Below are positions 17,818 to 26,119 of a DNA stretch of 64,000 nt, in pieces. The position numbers and the translations under genes are program-made. Source of the stretch: Nannocystis pusilla (GTDB taxonomy: Bacteria > Myxococcota_A > Polyangia > Nannocystales > Nannocystaceae); NCBI RefSeq assembly GCF_020073745.1, contig NZ_JAIRAU010000028.1, positions 310,001 to 374,000 of the forward strand, given 5' to 3'. Position 1 is the first letter of the stretch. Each line of letters begins with the position of its first letter. Below the pieces are notes generated by a model. It did no database searches and had not been told where the DNA came from. It was given only the letters and a program-made list of their open reading frames with translations.

Positions 17818-20208
17818 TCAAGAGCCATGTTCGTGATCCGCCAGCAACCGCAGCGACCCGTCGGCCAGCAGCTCGAAGCGCGGCCATCGCTCGGGCGTGT
17901 CGGCCCATTCCTCGCCGAACTCCCCGCGCAGGAACTCGATCATCGCGAACGCCCCCCACAGCCGCCGCACCCGCGCCCCGCCCCACCTGGCGATCTTCTC
18001 CCCGCGCGCGGAGGGCCGCGGCCAGCCGCGCACGTCCACCTGGCTCGCCAGCATCCTGAACTTCTGCGCCTGATGGGCCAGCCGCTCCGGCCGCAGCACC
18101 GCCTCGAGGAACATGCCCGAGCGCAGGCTCATCCGCGCCAACTTCTCCGCCGCCAGCGCCGGCTCGCGGAACACCGCGTCGTAGGCCGCCCGCCCCTCCG
18201 CGAGAACATGCCGCGCCAGCAGATTCAAATGCGAGTGCGTCTCGACGTCGAGCGGCGCTCGCTTCCACCCGAGGATCGCCCCGAGCCCGCCGGCCACGAA
18301 CGGCCGCTCGCAGCGCGCCATCAGCAGCAACGCGTAACGCCCGAGGAGCCGCTCGAAGCGATCGATCTGCCCCGCGCTCCAGCGCGAGCGCACCGCCGTC
18401 ACCCATTCCGGCAACCGCGACCAGTCGTCGCGCTCGACCGCCGCGAACATCGGCAAGAACTCGCCCCACAGCTGCTGCACGTCCGCCTCGGCCAGCCCCG
18501 ACGCCTCCAGCAGCACCAGCGCGTGCGGGTCCTCGCCTGCCGCCGCGCGCCGCAGCGACCGCCCCAGCCGTGACCGGCCGATCCACAGCCAGTCCTCCGG
18601 GCTCCACAGCTCCGGCGGCGGCGGGCTGCCGTCGAGCCACGCATCACCCGCTCGCGCCCGCGGCAGGTGCGGTCCCACCAGCGTCCGCCGCCACCACGCC
18701 CCCTTCGCCCTGCGCTCGTCCGGCGTCGTCGGCTGCAACATGTACATGTGGACACGTGCCGCGCGCGGCGGCTCGCGCCGCTGCAGCAGCGACGCGCCGA
18801 AGAACAGCCGCGAGCGCAGCGTCCCCGTCAGCACCCGCCCCATCAATCGCCCCGCCCCCGAGCAGCGCGCGTGCCCGTACGGGTCCCAGCGCCCCGTCAG
18901 GTTGCGCAGCACGCTGGCCTCGTGAAAGCCCGTCGCCTCGTACACGATCGCGTGGTCGAAGCGCGGGTGGTGCGGCGCCACCCACCGCGGCGGCGACGTC
19001 GCCAGCGTCGGCCAGTGGCGCGGCGTCAGCGTGTGCCACGTCTGCTCGTCCCACGTCACCTCGAGCGCGGGGCTCATCTTGATCGCCGGCGCCGAGCGCG
19101 GCGGGAACACCCCGTACGCGTGCAGCCACCGCAGCGGCTGCAGCGCGCGGAACACCGCGATCGGCCAGCGCAGCGGCCACGGCAGCGCCCGCGGCCACCA
19201 CGGCCACAGCGTCCACGTGAACGACGCCCACGTGTTGAGCGGCAGGCACAGGAGCGCCCCGAACGTGTGCAGCACGATCAACGCCTGCAGCAGCTGTTGC
19301 GAGAGCGGCGCATCGCACCACTGCATCGGCATCAACGCCGTCGCGCTGTCGAAGCACACCACGCACAGCGCGACCGTCAGCACATTGAAGAACCCGTAGT
19401 TCCCGGTCGCCGCGATCGCCAGCATCAGCCCCGCCGTCGCCAGCGCGAACACCACGCTCGCCGGTCCCGGCACGAACACGGCGAACGGCAGCGCCACCTC
19501 GATCACGAACATCGCCGCCAGGGCGGCCTTGTGCAGCCACATCGGCGCGCGGTGGGCCAGCCACCCGAACGGCGTCGGCAGCGGCTGGCGGATCGTGAAC
19601 CCCTGTAAGAACCCCGCGTCGGCGCGCGTCGAGCCGGCGAACTTCTGCTTGCCGAAGCCGAACATCACGCGGAACAGGAGCAGCCGGAACACCCACGCCA
19701 GCGCGGGCGTCGGCGCGCCCGCGGCCGCGAGCTCCGGCGCCCACGCCAGCGCCGGCAAGAACATGGCCCAAAAGCCAGCCTCGAGCAGCAGGCTGTCCCA
19801 CGGGTACACCAGCACCAGCGCGCGATCGAGCGACAGGTACAGCGCCCAGCAGATCAGGAACGCCGCCGGCGTGTGCGGTCCGCCCGCCACGATCGCCAGC
19901 GCCGCCGCCAGCCCCAGCCACGGGATCGCCCGCAGCCAGCGATCGCCCGCGTGCAGCCACAACAACCCCGGGAAGTACAGCCACCGCCGCGGCGCCGAGA
20001 AGTCGCGCCGGATCGCCGCCATCAGCTCGGCCACCGGCGCGACCCCCTCGCGCCCCGCGATCGGCACCACCTGGAACGTCAGCGACGCGAACGCGATCGC
20101 GTACACCACCCCGATCCCGCGCGCCACGAGCCCCCACACCAGCTCCGGCGACGCGTGAGCGAGTTGGGTGAGGATGTCGATGCCGCAGGCTCGCACGTAC
20201 GACCGCAC
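17818..20208 (-). CDS. Lipase maturation factor (LMF1/LMF2-like) membrane protein
   Basis: 796 residues from a GTG at 20208. The N-terminal 400 residues are polytopic and carry the LMF signature regions: FPGLLWLHAGD, the YPWDSLLLEAGFW segment, FGKQKF plus a QPLPTPFGWLAHRAPMWLHK loop, and YGVFPPRS. In animals LMF proteins help lipases fold in the ER; bacterial members are common but their role is unknown. The C-terminal 300 residues, after the conserved region, are soluble and not recognised, making the protein longer than vertebrate LMF1. No lipase gene is adjacent. Confidence 0.8.
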   Translation of the reverse strand: MRSYVRACGIDILTQLAHASPELVWGLVARGIGVVYAIAFASLTFQVVPIAGREGVAPVAELMAAIRRDFSAPRRWLYFPGLLWLHAGDRWLRAIPWLGLAAALAIVAGGPHTPAAFLICWALYLSLDRALVLVYPWDSLLLEAGFWAMFLPALAWAPELAAAGAPTPALAWVFRLLLFRVMFGFGKQKFAGSTRADAGFLQGFTIRQPLPTPFGWLAHRAPMWLHKAALAAMFVIEVALPFAVFVPGPASVVFALATAGLMLAIAATGNYGFFNVLTVALCVVCFDSATALMPMQWCDAPLSQQLLQALIVLHTFGALLCLPLNTWASFTWTLWPWWPRALPWPLRWPIAVFRALQPLRWLHAYGVFPPRSAPAIKMSPALEVTWDEQTWHTLTPRHWPTLATSPPRWVAPHHPRFDHAIVYEATGFHEASVLRNLTGRWDPYGHARCSGAGRLMGRVLTGTLRSRLFFGASLLQRREPPRAARVHMYMLQPTTPDERRAKGAWWRRTLVGPHLPRARAGDAWLDGSPPPPELWSPEDWLWIGRSRLGRSLRRAAAGEDPHALVLLEASGLAEADVQQLWGEFLPMFAAVERDDWSRLPEWVTAVRSRWSAGQIDRFERLLGRYALLLMARCERPFVAGGLGAILGWKRAPLDVETHSHLNLLARHVLAEGRAAYDAVFREPALAAEKLARMSLRSGMFLEAVLRPERLAHQAQKFRMLASQVDVRGWPRPSARGEKIARWGGARVRRLWGAFAMIEFLRGEFGEEWADTPERWPRFELLADGSLRLLADHEHGS

Positions 20209-20414
20209 CGGGCAAGCCGCGGAACGGCGCCCGATCTCCCGCCCGGGCCGACCTGTTCCGCCCCGGCCCCGTGCGGCCCGCGCCTACGACCTCGACCTGC
20301 CCGGCTCGCGGTGTCTCCACGGCGCCTCGCGCTGGTCGCTGCGCGTCAACCCCTCGAGCGGCGACGCGTCCCCTCGCCCGCACCGGCCGCGCGCGGCAGG
20401 GCCGCGCTCAAGAG

Positions 20415-20484
20415 ACATGTCCGGGACGGCATGTCGTCAAACACATGTCCTCACGACAATGTCCGTAGGACCATGTTTGATGCG
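20415..20484. repeat. 14-bp-phase hairpin element, 5 units, ends a CDS
   Basis: Units start at 20415, 20429, 20443, 20457 and 20471, all exactly 14 bp apart. The minus-strand methyltransferase gene reads into it: the last dozen residues (HGPTDIVVRTCV) and the stop codon (20439-20437) come from the array. Confidence 0.9.
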
Positions 20485-22674
20485 CCAGGCGTGCCAGCTC
20501 TCGCCGCCGAGCACGTCGAGCACGCGGACCCGCGCCGTCCACGGCCCGGGCCCGCGCAGCGCGAGCCACCCGCTGTCGCCGTCGAGCTCGCGCCGGTTCC
20601 GCGTCCGCGCCGCCGCGAACACCGGCCGATGCGGCCCGCGCCCGCTGCCGTCGCCAGTCCCCGCCTCGCGCTGCTCCTCGCCGCTCGCTACCTCCGAGTC
20701 CCGCGGCCCGCGCCCGCTGCCGTCGCCAGTCCCCGCCTCGCGCTGCTCCTCGCCGCTCGCTACCTCCGAGTCCCGCGGCCCGCGCCCGCTGCCGTCGCCA
20801 GTCCCCGCCTCGCGCTGCTCCTCGCCGCTAGCGACCTCCGACTCCCGCGGCCCGCGCCCGCTGCCGTCGCCAGTCCCCGCCTCGCGCTGCTCCTCGCCGC
20901 CCGCGACCTCCGACTCCCGCGACCTCGCGCCGCCCACATCGCCGCTCGTGGTCGCCCGCTCCCGCGCAGCCTCGCCGTCCCCGGCCATCGCCTCCCACTG
21001 CCCCTCTCCGCTTCCACGCACACCCGCTACCACCGACCCCGGCTGCCCCGCGTCGTTCGCATCGACGCTCGCGAACTCGCTCGCCGCACCGCCCACGACC
21101 CCCGACGCCCCTGCACCCTCGCCGCTCGTCTCCTCGATCGCCAGCGACCACGCCTCGACGCCCGCCCGCGGATCGTCGCTCGCCTGCAGCGCCGCGCTCG
21201 CCTGCGACGGCGCGGAGAAGCGAGCCGACACCAGGGTCGCGCGCACGCGCCGGCCCGCCTCGGTGGCCTCGACCGCGAACGCCACCGCGACGACGGGCCG
21301 CTCGCTCCACGGCGCTTCTCCGGCGTCGCCGCGCGGATCGAGCAGCGCCCGCCGCAGCTGCAGGCAGACCACCTCGATACCTGTCCCTTGCGACAGGTCG
21401 AACCCCGCCGGGAACGCCCACGCCCACGCCAGCACCTCGAGCCGGCGCAGCCCCAGCGCGGCCGCGCTCGCCGCCGCCGCCGCCACCTCGCCCGCCGCCA
21501 CCGCGCCCGCGAGCGGACCGACCAGCACCGCGGTGTCGCCGGCGATCCCCGACAGCGGCCGCTCGGCGACCTGCGCCGCGCGCCGGCGCAGCACCGGCAG
21601 CGGCCACGCCTCGCCCTGTCCCGCGAGCCAGAGCTCGCGCTCGCCCGGCCCGAGCCCGGCGCGAACGAAATTCGCACCTGTCTTTTCGGCCATCCGCACG
21701 TGCGCCAGCTCGACCGCCGCCGCCGCGCTGTCGCAGCCGATCCAGCGCCGGCCGAGCGCGTGCGCGGCCGCCAGCGTGGTCCCGGCGCCGCAGAAGAAGT
21801 CGGCCACCAGCGCGCCCTCGTCGGAGCTGGCGGCGACGATCCGGCGCAGCAGGCTCTCGTTCTTCTGCGTCGCCCAGCCGGTCTTCTCGCGCGAGAAGCT
21901 CTTGATCTGGATCGAGTCGAGCGAGGCCGGCCCGCGCAGCCGCCACTCGGCCGGGCTCGCGTTCCACACGTCCTCGACCGGCACCCCGCCCTGCTGGTCG
22001 CCCTCGCCCTTGCGCCGGCGGTACTCCTCGGGGTGCGGGTTGACCTGGCGGTGGAACACGAACCGCTGCGGGTCCTTCACGTAGAAGTAGATGAGGTCAT
22101 GGTTGCGGATCCAGTTGTTGGCCCGCGCCTTGAACCCCGAGACCCACCCGACCCGCCACACGATCTCGCGCTGAAAACAACCTGGCCCGAAGATCTCGTC
22201 GAGCAGCAGCTTCACCGCGTGCCCGACGATCGGATCGACGTGCACGTACAAACTCCCGTGCGGCGCCAACAGGCGGTGGATCCGCCGCAGCCGCGGGTCC
22301 AGCATCTGCAGCAGCCCCGCCACCCCGCCGGGCCAGCGGTCGCTGTAGGCCCGCGAGCGCAGCTCCGGCCCCTCCGCGTCGGCGCCCACCCGCGTCGTCC
22401 GCTCGAACTCGTGCCCGGTCGCGAACGGCGGGTCGATGTACACCAGGTCGATCGTCCCCGCGTGCGTCGCCATCAGCGCGTCCATCGCCAGCAGGTTGTC
22501 GCCCGCGATCAACAGCCCCGGCGCCCGCGCCGGCTCGGCCTCGCCGCCGCCGATCACCTGCTCGACCTCCAGCGCCAGCGTCCGCGCCGGCACCTCGACG
22601 CGCTGCCCGTCGGGCCCGTACTTGCCCGGCCACACGACCTCGACCGCGCCACCCGCCGATCGTGGACGAGACAT
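20437..22674 (-). CDS. Site-specific DNA methyltransferase (beta class) with repeat tail
   Basis: 745 residues. Motif IV DPPF (81-84) precedes motif I FFCGAGT (293-299), the order of beta-class N6-adenine/N4-cytosine methyltransferases such as type III Mod-like enzymes. The segment between resembles the usual target-recognition region (QREIVWRVGWVSGF, NHDLIYFYVKD). The half after residue 340 is Ala/Gly/Glu-rich and contains four 24-residue tandem repeats (20629-20916). The start ATG lies in one repeat element (22671) and the stop in another (20415). No restriction gene is adjacent, so it may be an orphan methylase. Confidence 0.85.
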   Translation of the reverse strand: MSRPRSAGGAVEVVWPGKYGPDGQRVEVPARTLALEVEQVIGGGEAEPARAPGLLIAGDNLLAMDALMATHAGTIDLVYIDPPFATGHEFERTTRVGADAEGPELRSRAYSDRWPGGVAGLLQMLDPRLRRIHRLLAPHGSLYVHVDPIVGHAVKLLLDEIFGPGCFQREIVWRVGWVSGFKARANNWIRNHDLIYFYVKDPQRFVFHRQVNPHPEEYRRRKGEGDQQGGVPVEDVWNASPAEWRLRGPASLDSIQIKSFSREKTGWATQKNESLLRRIVAASSDEGALVADFFCGAGTTLAAAHALGRRWIGCDSAAAAVELAHVRMAEKTGANFVRAGLGPGERELWLAGQGEAWPLPVLRRRAAQVAERPLSGIAGDTAVLVGPLAGAVAAGEVAAAAASAAALGLRRLEVLAWAWAFPAGFDLSQGTGIEVVCLQLRRALLDPRGDAGEAPWSERPVVAVAFAVEATEAGRRVRATLVSARFSAPSQASAALQASDDPRAGVEAWSLAIEETSGEGAGASGVVGGAASEFASVDANDAGQPGSVVAGVRGSGEGQWEAMAGDGEAARERATTSGDVGGARSRESEVAGGEEQREAGTGDGSGRGPRESEVASGEEQREAGTGDGSGRGPRDSEVASGEEQREAGTGDGSGRGPRDSEVASGEEQREAGTGDGSGRGPHRPVFAAARTRNRRELDGDSGWLALRGPGPWTARVRVLDVLGGESWHAWRIKHGPTDIVVRTCV
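20629..20916. repeat. 72-bp coding tandem repeat, 4 copies
   Basis: Four copies of 72 bp begin at 20629, 20701, 20773 and 20845, with few differences. Each encodes 24 residues of the type (E/D)SEVASGEEQREAG plus a Gly-rich end. The array lies in the C-terminal region of the DNA methyltransferase and keeps the frame, so copy number can vary without inactivating the enzyme. Confidence 0.9.
21379..21406. repeat. 14-bp-phase hairpin element inside a CDS, 2 units
   Basis: ACCTGTC (21379-21385) pairs perfectly with GACAGGT (21392-21398) around a six-base loop. The units themselves are no longer palindromes but remain complementary to each other. It lies in frame in the methyltransferase gene. A weaker pair starts at 21676. 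Confidence 0.75.
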
Positions 22675-22698
22675 GTCTCAAGGGCCAGGAGGTGGCGG
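22671..22698. repeat. 14-bp-phase element joining a stop and a start, 2 units
   Basis: Units start at 22671 and 22685. The first contains both the methyltransferase start codon (22674-22672) and the cytochrome stop codon (22680-22678), which are 3 bp apart. Confidence 0.75.
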
Positions 22699-23100
22699 CG
22701 GCGGCAGCTGCAGCTCCGGCTGCGACAGCGTCCGCACGTAGGCGACCAGCACCTTGAGGGTCGGCTCGCTGAAGTGCGGGAAGCTCGGCATGGTCGGCGG
22801 CCGCCCGCCGCGGATCGAGCGTCGCAGCCGCTCGTCGCTGAGCGTGCTCATGAACCCCGGGTCGGTCAGGTCGCGCACCCCCGCGACCTCCGGCAGCCCC
22901 TTGCCGTCGAGCCCGTGGCAGCGCGCGCAGTTCTGGGTGAAGATCTTCGCCCCCGAGATCTCGCGCTCGGGGCCGGTCGGCTCCTTGCACCCGGTCAGCA
23001 GGGCGGCGAGTAACATGGCACTTCGGACATGTCCGAACAGACCGCGCGCCACGGACGGCGAGGCCAGGTCGTACGCGCGCGAGTCGGCGGTGGCGGACAT
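22678..23100 (-). CDS. c-type cytochrome, probable lipoprotein
   Basis: 140 residues. One haem motif CARCH follows the pattern FTQNCARCHGLDGKG, and a distal Met ligand is likely in PPTMPSFPHF. Before it is a hydrophobic segment MLLAALLTGC that ends in a lipobox. The start is placed at the ATG 23100, which gives an unusually long n-region because a repeat element (23013-23040) lies between it and the hydrophobic core; the ATG at 23016 is the alternative. Single-haem class I cytochromes carry electrons in the periplasm. The C-terminus is a run of prolines. Confidence 0.8.
   Translation of the reverse strand: MSATADSRAYDLASPSVARGLFGHVRSAMLLAALLTGCKEPTGPEREISGAKIFTQNCARCHGLDGKGLPEVAGVRDLTDPGFMSTLSDERLRRSIRGGRPPTMPSFPHFSEPTLKVLVAYVRTLSQPELQLPPPPPPGP
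23013..23040. repeat. 14-bp-phase element in a signal-peptide region, 2 units
   Basis: Units ACATGGCACTTCGG (23013) and ACATGTCCGAACAG (23027). CGGACATGTCCG is a 12-bp palindrome. It encodes residues just before the hydrophobic core of the cytochrome signal peptide. Confidence 0.7.
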
Positions 23101-23120
23101 GGGCCGCGACCTTAGCAGAG

Positions 23121-24026
23121 TCACCGCCGCGGCAGCAGCGTCAACGCGCGCCCCGGCTGCGGCAGCGACGCCTCGGTCGCAGGGGCCGGCGCGAGCCGGG
23201 GCAGCCGCGGACCCACCCCGGCGTGCTGCGGCGCGACCGGCTGCGGGAGCGGCGCGGTCGTCTCCGGCGGCGCGGTCGTCTCCGGCGGCGCGGTCGTCGG
23301 GGCCGGCGTGGTCATCGGCGGGGCGGTCGTCGGCGACGGCGGCGCGGCGTTCGTCGGGGCCGGCGCGGGCGCGGGCACCGGGCCCTCGATGCGCGTGTTG
23401 CCGTCCTCGGTGAGGATGTAGCCCTCCTCGTCGACCGCGGCGTCGGCCGGCGGGATGTAGTCGCCGTTCGGCGTCAGCAGCCCGAGGCGCATCCCGAGGC
23501 TGTCGTTGTAGATGTTGACCGCCCGCGCGTAGCCCTTCTCGGCCTTGCGGTAGAACACGCCGGCGGCGATCGCCAGGCCCACCGTCGCCAGCACGCTGCC
23601 CAGCATCACCGCGTTGGCGCCGTTCAACTTCTGGAAGTCGAAGCCCTCGCGGGCCGTCGCCGCGCCGCTGGCGATGAACAGGAGCCCCGTCACCGCGCTC
23701 AGGGCGGCGAAGATCCGCGAGCGGCGCAACTCCTTGTAGGGGAGCGCCTCGGCGGCGTTCTTCTCCGAGCGGAGGATCGCGTCGAGCGACTGCCAGCTGC
23801 GCTTGGTCGCCAGCGGGTGCAGACCCTTGGTGTAGCGGGTGCCCTGCGGCTCCTCGTGGCGGAAGATCCAGTTCTCCTTGAGCGCCTTCTCGCGCTCGGC
23901 CCGGTCCTTGATCGTCTCGAGCTTGGCGAAGTCGGTCGGCTGGAGCTGCGGCGTCAGCGACATGCACCCGCTCACGCAGAGGCACAGCGCGAGGACCAGG
24001 GGCGAGGGTCTGCGGGCGCGAGTCAC
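23121..24026 (-). CDS. Hypothetical lipoprotein with two membrane segments and Pro/Thr tail
   Basis: 301 residues from a GTG at 24026 preceded by GAGGG (an in-frame GTG at 24038 is also possible). Signal peptide PLVLALCLCVSGC ends in a lipobox. Two hydrophobic segments follow (IFAALSAVTGLLFIASGA and VMLGSVLATVGLAIAAGV), then YRKAEKGYARAVNIYNDSLG and a repeated Pro/Ala/Thr tail (TTAPPETTAPPETTAP). It follows the repair genes on the same strand with a 125-bp gap. Function not recognised. Confidence 0.65.
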   Translation of the reverse strand: MTRARRPSPLVLALCLCVSGCMSLTPQLQPTDFAKLETIKDRAEREKALKENWIFRHEEPQGTRYTKGLHPLATKRSWQSLDAILRSEKNAAEALPYKELRRSRIFAALSAVTGLLFIASGAATAREGFDFQKLNGANAVMLGSVLATVGLAIAAGVFYRKAEKGYARAVNIYNDSLGMRLGLLTPNGDYIPPADAAVDEEGYILTEDGNTRIEGPVPAPAPAPTNAAPPSPTTAPPMTTPAPTTAPPETTAPPETTAPLPQPVAPQHAGVGPRLPRLAPAPATEASLPQPGRALTLLPRR

Positions 24027-24151
24027 GTCGGCCCTCACGCTAGCACGGACCGCCCGCGCTGCTAAGAGCCCGCGGGCCGCGCGAGGCCGTCCCGCGGTCC
24101 GTTGGCTGCACCCACGCACGGGGCCGGCCCCGGCGAGCAGCGCCCAGGGTG

Positions 24152-26119
24152 TCACGGCCCCAGGTGCGCAACTCGCCGCGAGGGCACGTCCTGGCCCGTC
24201 CTGGCCGCCACCACCGAATCCGCCGGCGCGCCGGGGCCCGCCGCCCTGGCGTCTGCGACCCCGTCCCGCGCCAGCGCCTTGCGAAGCCGACGTCCGATGA
24301 CGTTCCGGTGATCGGCCGCCCGCCGCTCGAGCTCCGGGTCTGCCGGCGCCACCAGCGTCCGCGCCATCACGTCGGCCAGCGCCGGCATCGTCAGCACATC
24401 GACGAGGTTGTGCCCGGCCACGCGGCGCACGGCCTGACGCGCCCCCGGATCGTTCGGCTGGCGGAGCGCCGCCCAGAACACCTCCGGAATCGCCCGTCCT
24501 GCGATGTCGCCCTCGCGCCACACGCCGAGCTGCGTCCGCTCCAGCGTCGTCAGGCGGCAATCGGGCCCGCGGCCGCGCCACAGCCGGCGCGCCACCGGCA
24601 GCAGGTCGAGGTGCGTGCCCGCCAGGACGTCGGTCTTGAGCCCGCACCGCCGCAGCCGCCCGCGCAGCAGCGGCAGGTCGAAGCTCGCCCCGTTGAATGT
24701 CACCAGCGGCCCGGCGAGCGCGCGCAGCCGGTCGGCGAGGTCGGCCAGCATCGCCGCCTCGGCCGACAGCTGCGACAAGAGCCACTGCTCGATCTGCCAG
24801 CCCCCCGCGATCGGCGTCGCCAACCCGACCACGAACGCCACCGTGCCCGACCCGTGCCCGAGCCCCGTCGACTCGAGGTCGAGGAAGGCCGGGCGCTCGC
24901 ATATGTCCTCGTCGACATGTCCGTACAAACATGTCCAGATCGCCCGCCAGTCGCCCGGCTCCGGCAGCTCCAGCCCGCGCCCGCGCAGCATCGGCGGCCG
25001 CGCCCCCAGACACGGCCAGCGCGTGACCTCGCGGACGAACCCCGCCCGCGCCTCCCCCCGCGGCAGCTCCGGGGCCGGCCGATCAGTCTGGAACTGCACC
25101 ATCCGCCGCCACAGCGCCGGCCGCTCCGCGACGACCGCCGGCTCGCTCTGGCCCGCGGAGCCGGGCCGGCTCTCCTGCGAAGATCCCGCGGAGACCGTCA
25201 CAGTCGGCCCGACCGAGCTCGTCCCCCCCGCCGCGCCGCTCGCCTCGGAAGAACCAGTCGGTCGCAAAGGCGTGACCGCCCCGGTCTCACTTCTCGCGCT
25301 CGCCGGCACGCCCTGCGTACGCGTCGCCCGGCTGTATCCCGAATCACTCCTCGCGCTCGGCATCACGCCCTGCGCACGCGTCGCCTCCCCGGCTCCCCAC
25401 TCACTCCTCGCCTGTGCTGCCCCGCTGTCTCCCGATTCAATCCTCGCGCTCGCCTGCACCCGCGGCGCTCCGCTCCGCCCCGCCTCCCCGACTCGCGTCT
25501 CACTCCTCGGGCTCGCCGGCACGCCCTGCCCCGCGCTCCGTCCCGCCGCCCCGGCTCCCATCTCACTTCTCGCGCTCGCCGGCATGCCCTGCGCAGCGCT
25601 CCGCGTCGTCTCGGGCGATGGCCGCCCCCCCACTCCCGTACCGACGCCGCTCGCGGTCGAGCCGCTCGCGCCCCCGCGCGTCGGCCGATGGCGGTGCGAC
25701 CACAACACGTACACCCCCGACACAAACGGATCGATCCGCCGCGTCTCCGTACCTGTCCTCTCGGACAGCACCTCACGCGCCCCGGCGCTCGCCGCCCGCT
25801 CGCAGCGCCCCGCGCCGGGTTTCGCCGGCCCGCTCGCCTCCTCCTCGAACCTCGCCGATCGCGGCCCCGCGATGCGCCCCGCCGGCGCGGGTTCCGGCTC
25901 CTGCGCGTCGACCTCGCCTGCGGCACCCGGGGACTCACCCGCGGCCTCGCCGCGCCGCTCGCCTCCGCCGCGCTCACCACTGACGCGCGGACTCGCCTCC
26001 TCGCCGCGCCGCTCGCCTCCGCCGAGCTCACCGCTGACGCGCGGACCCGCCGCCTCGCCCGCCGATTCGCCGCCGCCCCCGAGCGCCCGCGCGAACCGCC
26101 GCAGCAGCGACGAGCTCAC
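24152..26119 (-). CDS. mrfB: YprB/MrfB-like RNase H-fold exonuclease with long disordered N-terminus
   Basis: 655 residues. The catalytic domain starts near residue 400: motif I FLDLESTGLGHG (D414, E416), motif II VTFNGASFDLPLL, and motif III with HNLVDVLTMPAL. This DEDD-type fold matches the YprB family, whose Bacillus member MrfB is a nuclease of the MrfAB mitomycin-damage repair pathway (Burby and Simmons described MrfAB). The N-terminal 390 residues are low complexity with degenerate repeats (GVPASARSETG-like and 18-residue GERRGE-like units), unlike Bacillus YprB. The ATG overlaps the helicase stop (26119-26116), so they are coupled. Confidence 0.8.
   Translation of the reverse strand: MSSSLLRRFARALGGGGESAGEAAGPRVSGELGGGERRGEEASPRVSGERGGGERRGEAAGESPGAAGEVDAQEPEPAPAGRIAGPRSARFEEEASGPAKPGAGRCERAASAGAREVLSERTGTETRRIDPFVSGVYVLWSHRHRPTRGGASGSTASGVGTGVGGRPSPETTRSAAQGMPASARSEMGAGAAGRSAGQGVPASPRSETRVGEAGRSGAPRVQASARIESGDSGAAQARSEWGAGEATRAQGVMPSARSDSGYSRATRTQGVPASARSETGAVTPLRPTGSSEASGAAGGTSSVGPTVTVSAGSSQESRPGSAGQSEPAVVAERPALWRRMVQFQTDRPAPELPRGEARAGFVREVTRWPCLGARPPMLRGRGLELPEPGDWRAIWTCLYGHVDEDICERPAFLDLESTGLGHGSGTVAFVVGLATPIAGGWQIEQWLLSQLSAEAAMLADLADRLRALAGPLVTFNGASFDLPLLRGRLRRCGLKTDVLAGTHLDLLPVARRLWRGRGPDCRLTTLERTQLGVWREGDIAGRAIPEVFWAALRQPNDPGARQAVRRVAGHNLVDVLTMPALADVMARTLVAPADPELERRAADHRNVIGRRLRKALARDGVADARAAGPGAPADSVVAARTGQDVPSRRVAHLGP
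24901..24942. repeat. 14-bp-phase hairpin element inside a CDS, 3 units (42 bp)
   Basis: Units start at 24901, 24915 and 24929. GACATGT can pair with ACATGTC. The 42 bp insert encodes about 14 residues (WTCLYGHVDEDICE) directly before the first catalytic motif of the exonuclease. Confidence 0.85.
25751..25778. repeat. 14-bp-phase element inside a CDS, 2 units
   Basis: ACCTGTCCTCTCGG (25751) and ACAGCACCTCACGC (25765); CTGTC pairs with GACAG. It lies in the disordered N-terminal part of the exonuclease gene. Confidence 0.6.
25934..26080. repeat. Degenerate 54-bp coding tandem repeat
   Basis: Similar blocks begin near 25973 and 26027 (54-bp spacing), with a shorter related block before them. 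They encode 18-residue units containing GERRGE and PRVSGE phrases at the N-terminus of the exonuclease. Copies have diverged. Confidence 0.6.

Noticed and set aside
16760..18640. A single 626-aa minus-strand protein
   Set aside because: The N-terminal half is an Arg/Ala/Gly-rich shadow of the lipase maturation factor gene. The real lipoprotein starts at 17779.
20415..20484. CRISPR array
   Set aside because: Units are 14 bp apart with no room for spacers, and the sequence is palindromic and dispersed; no cas genes are present.
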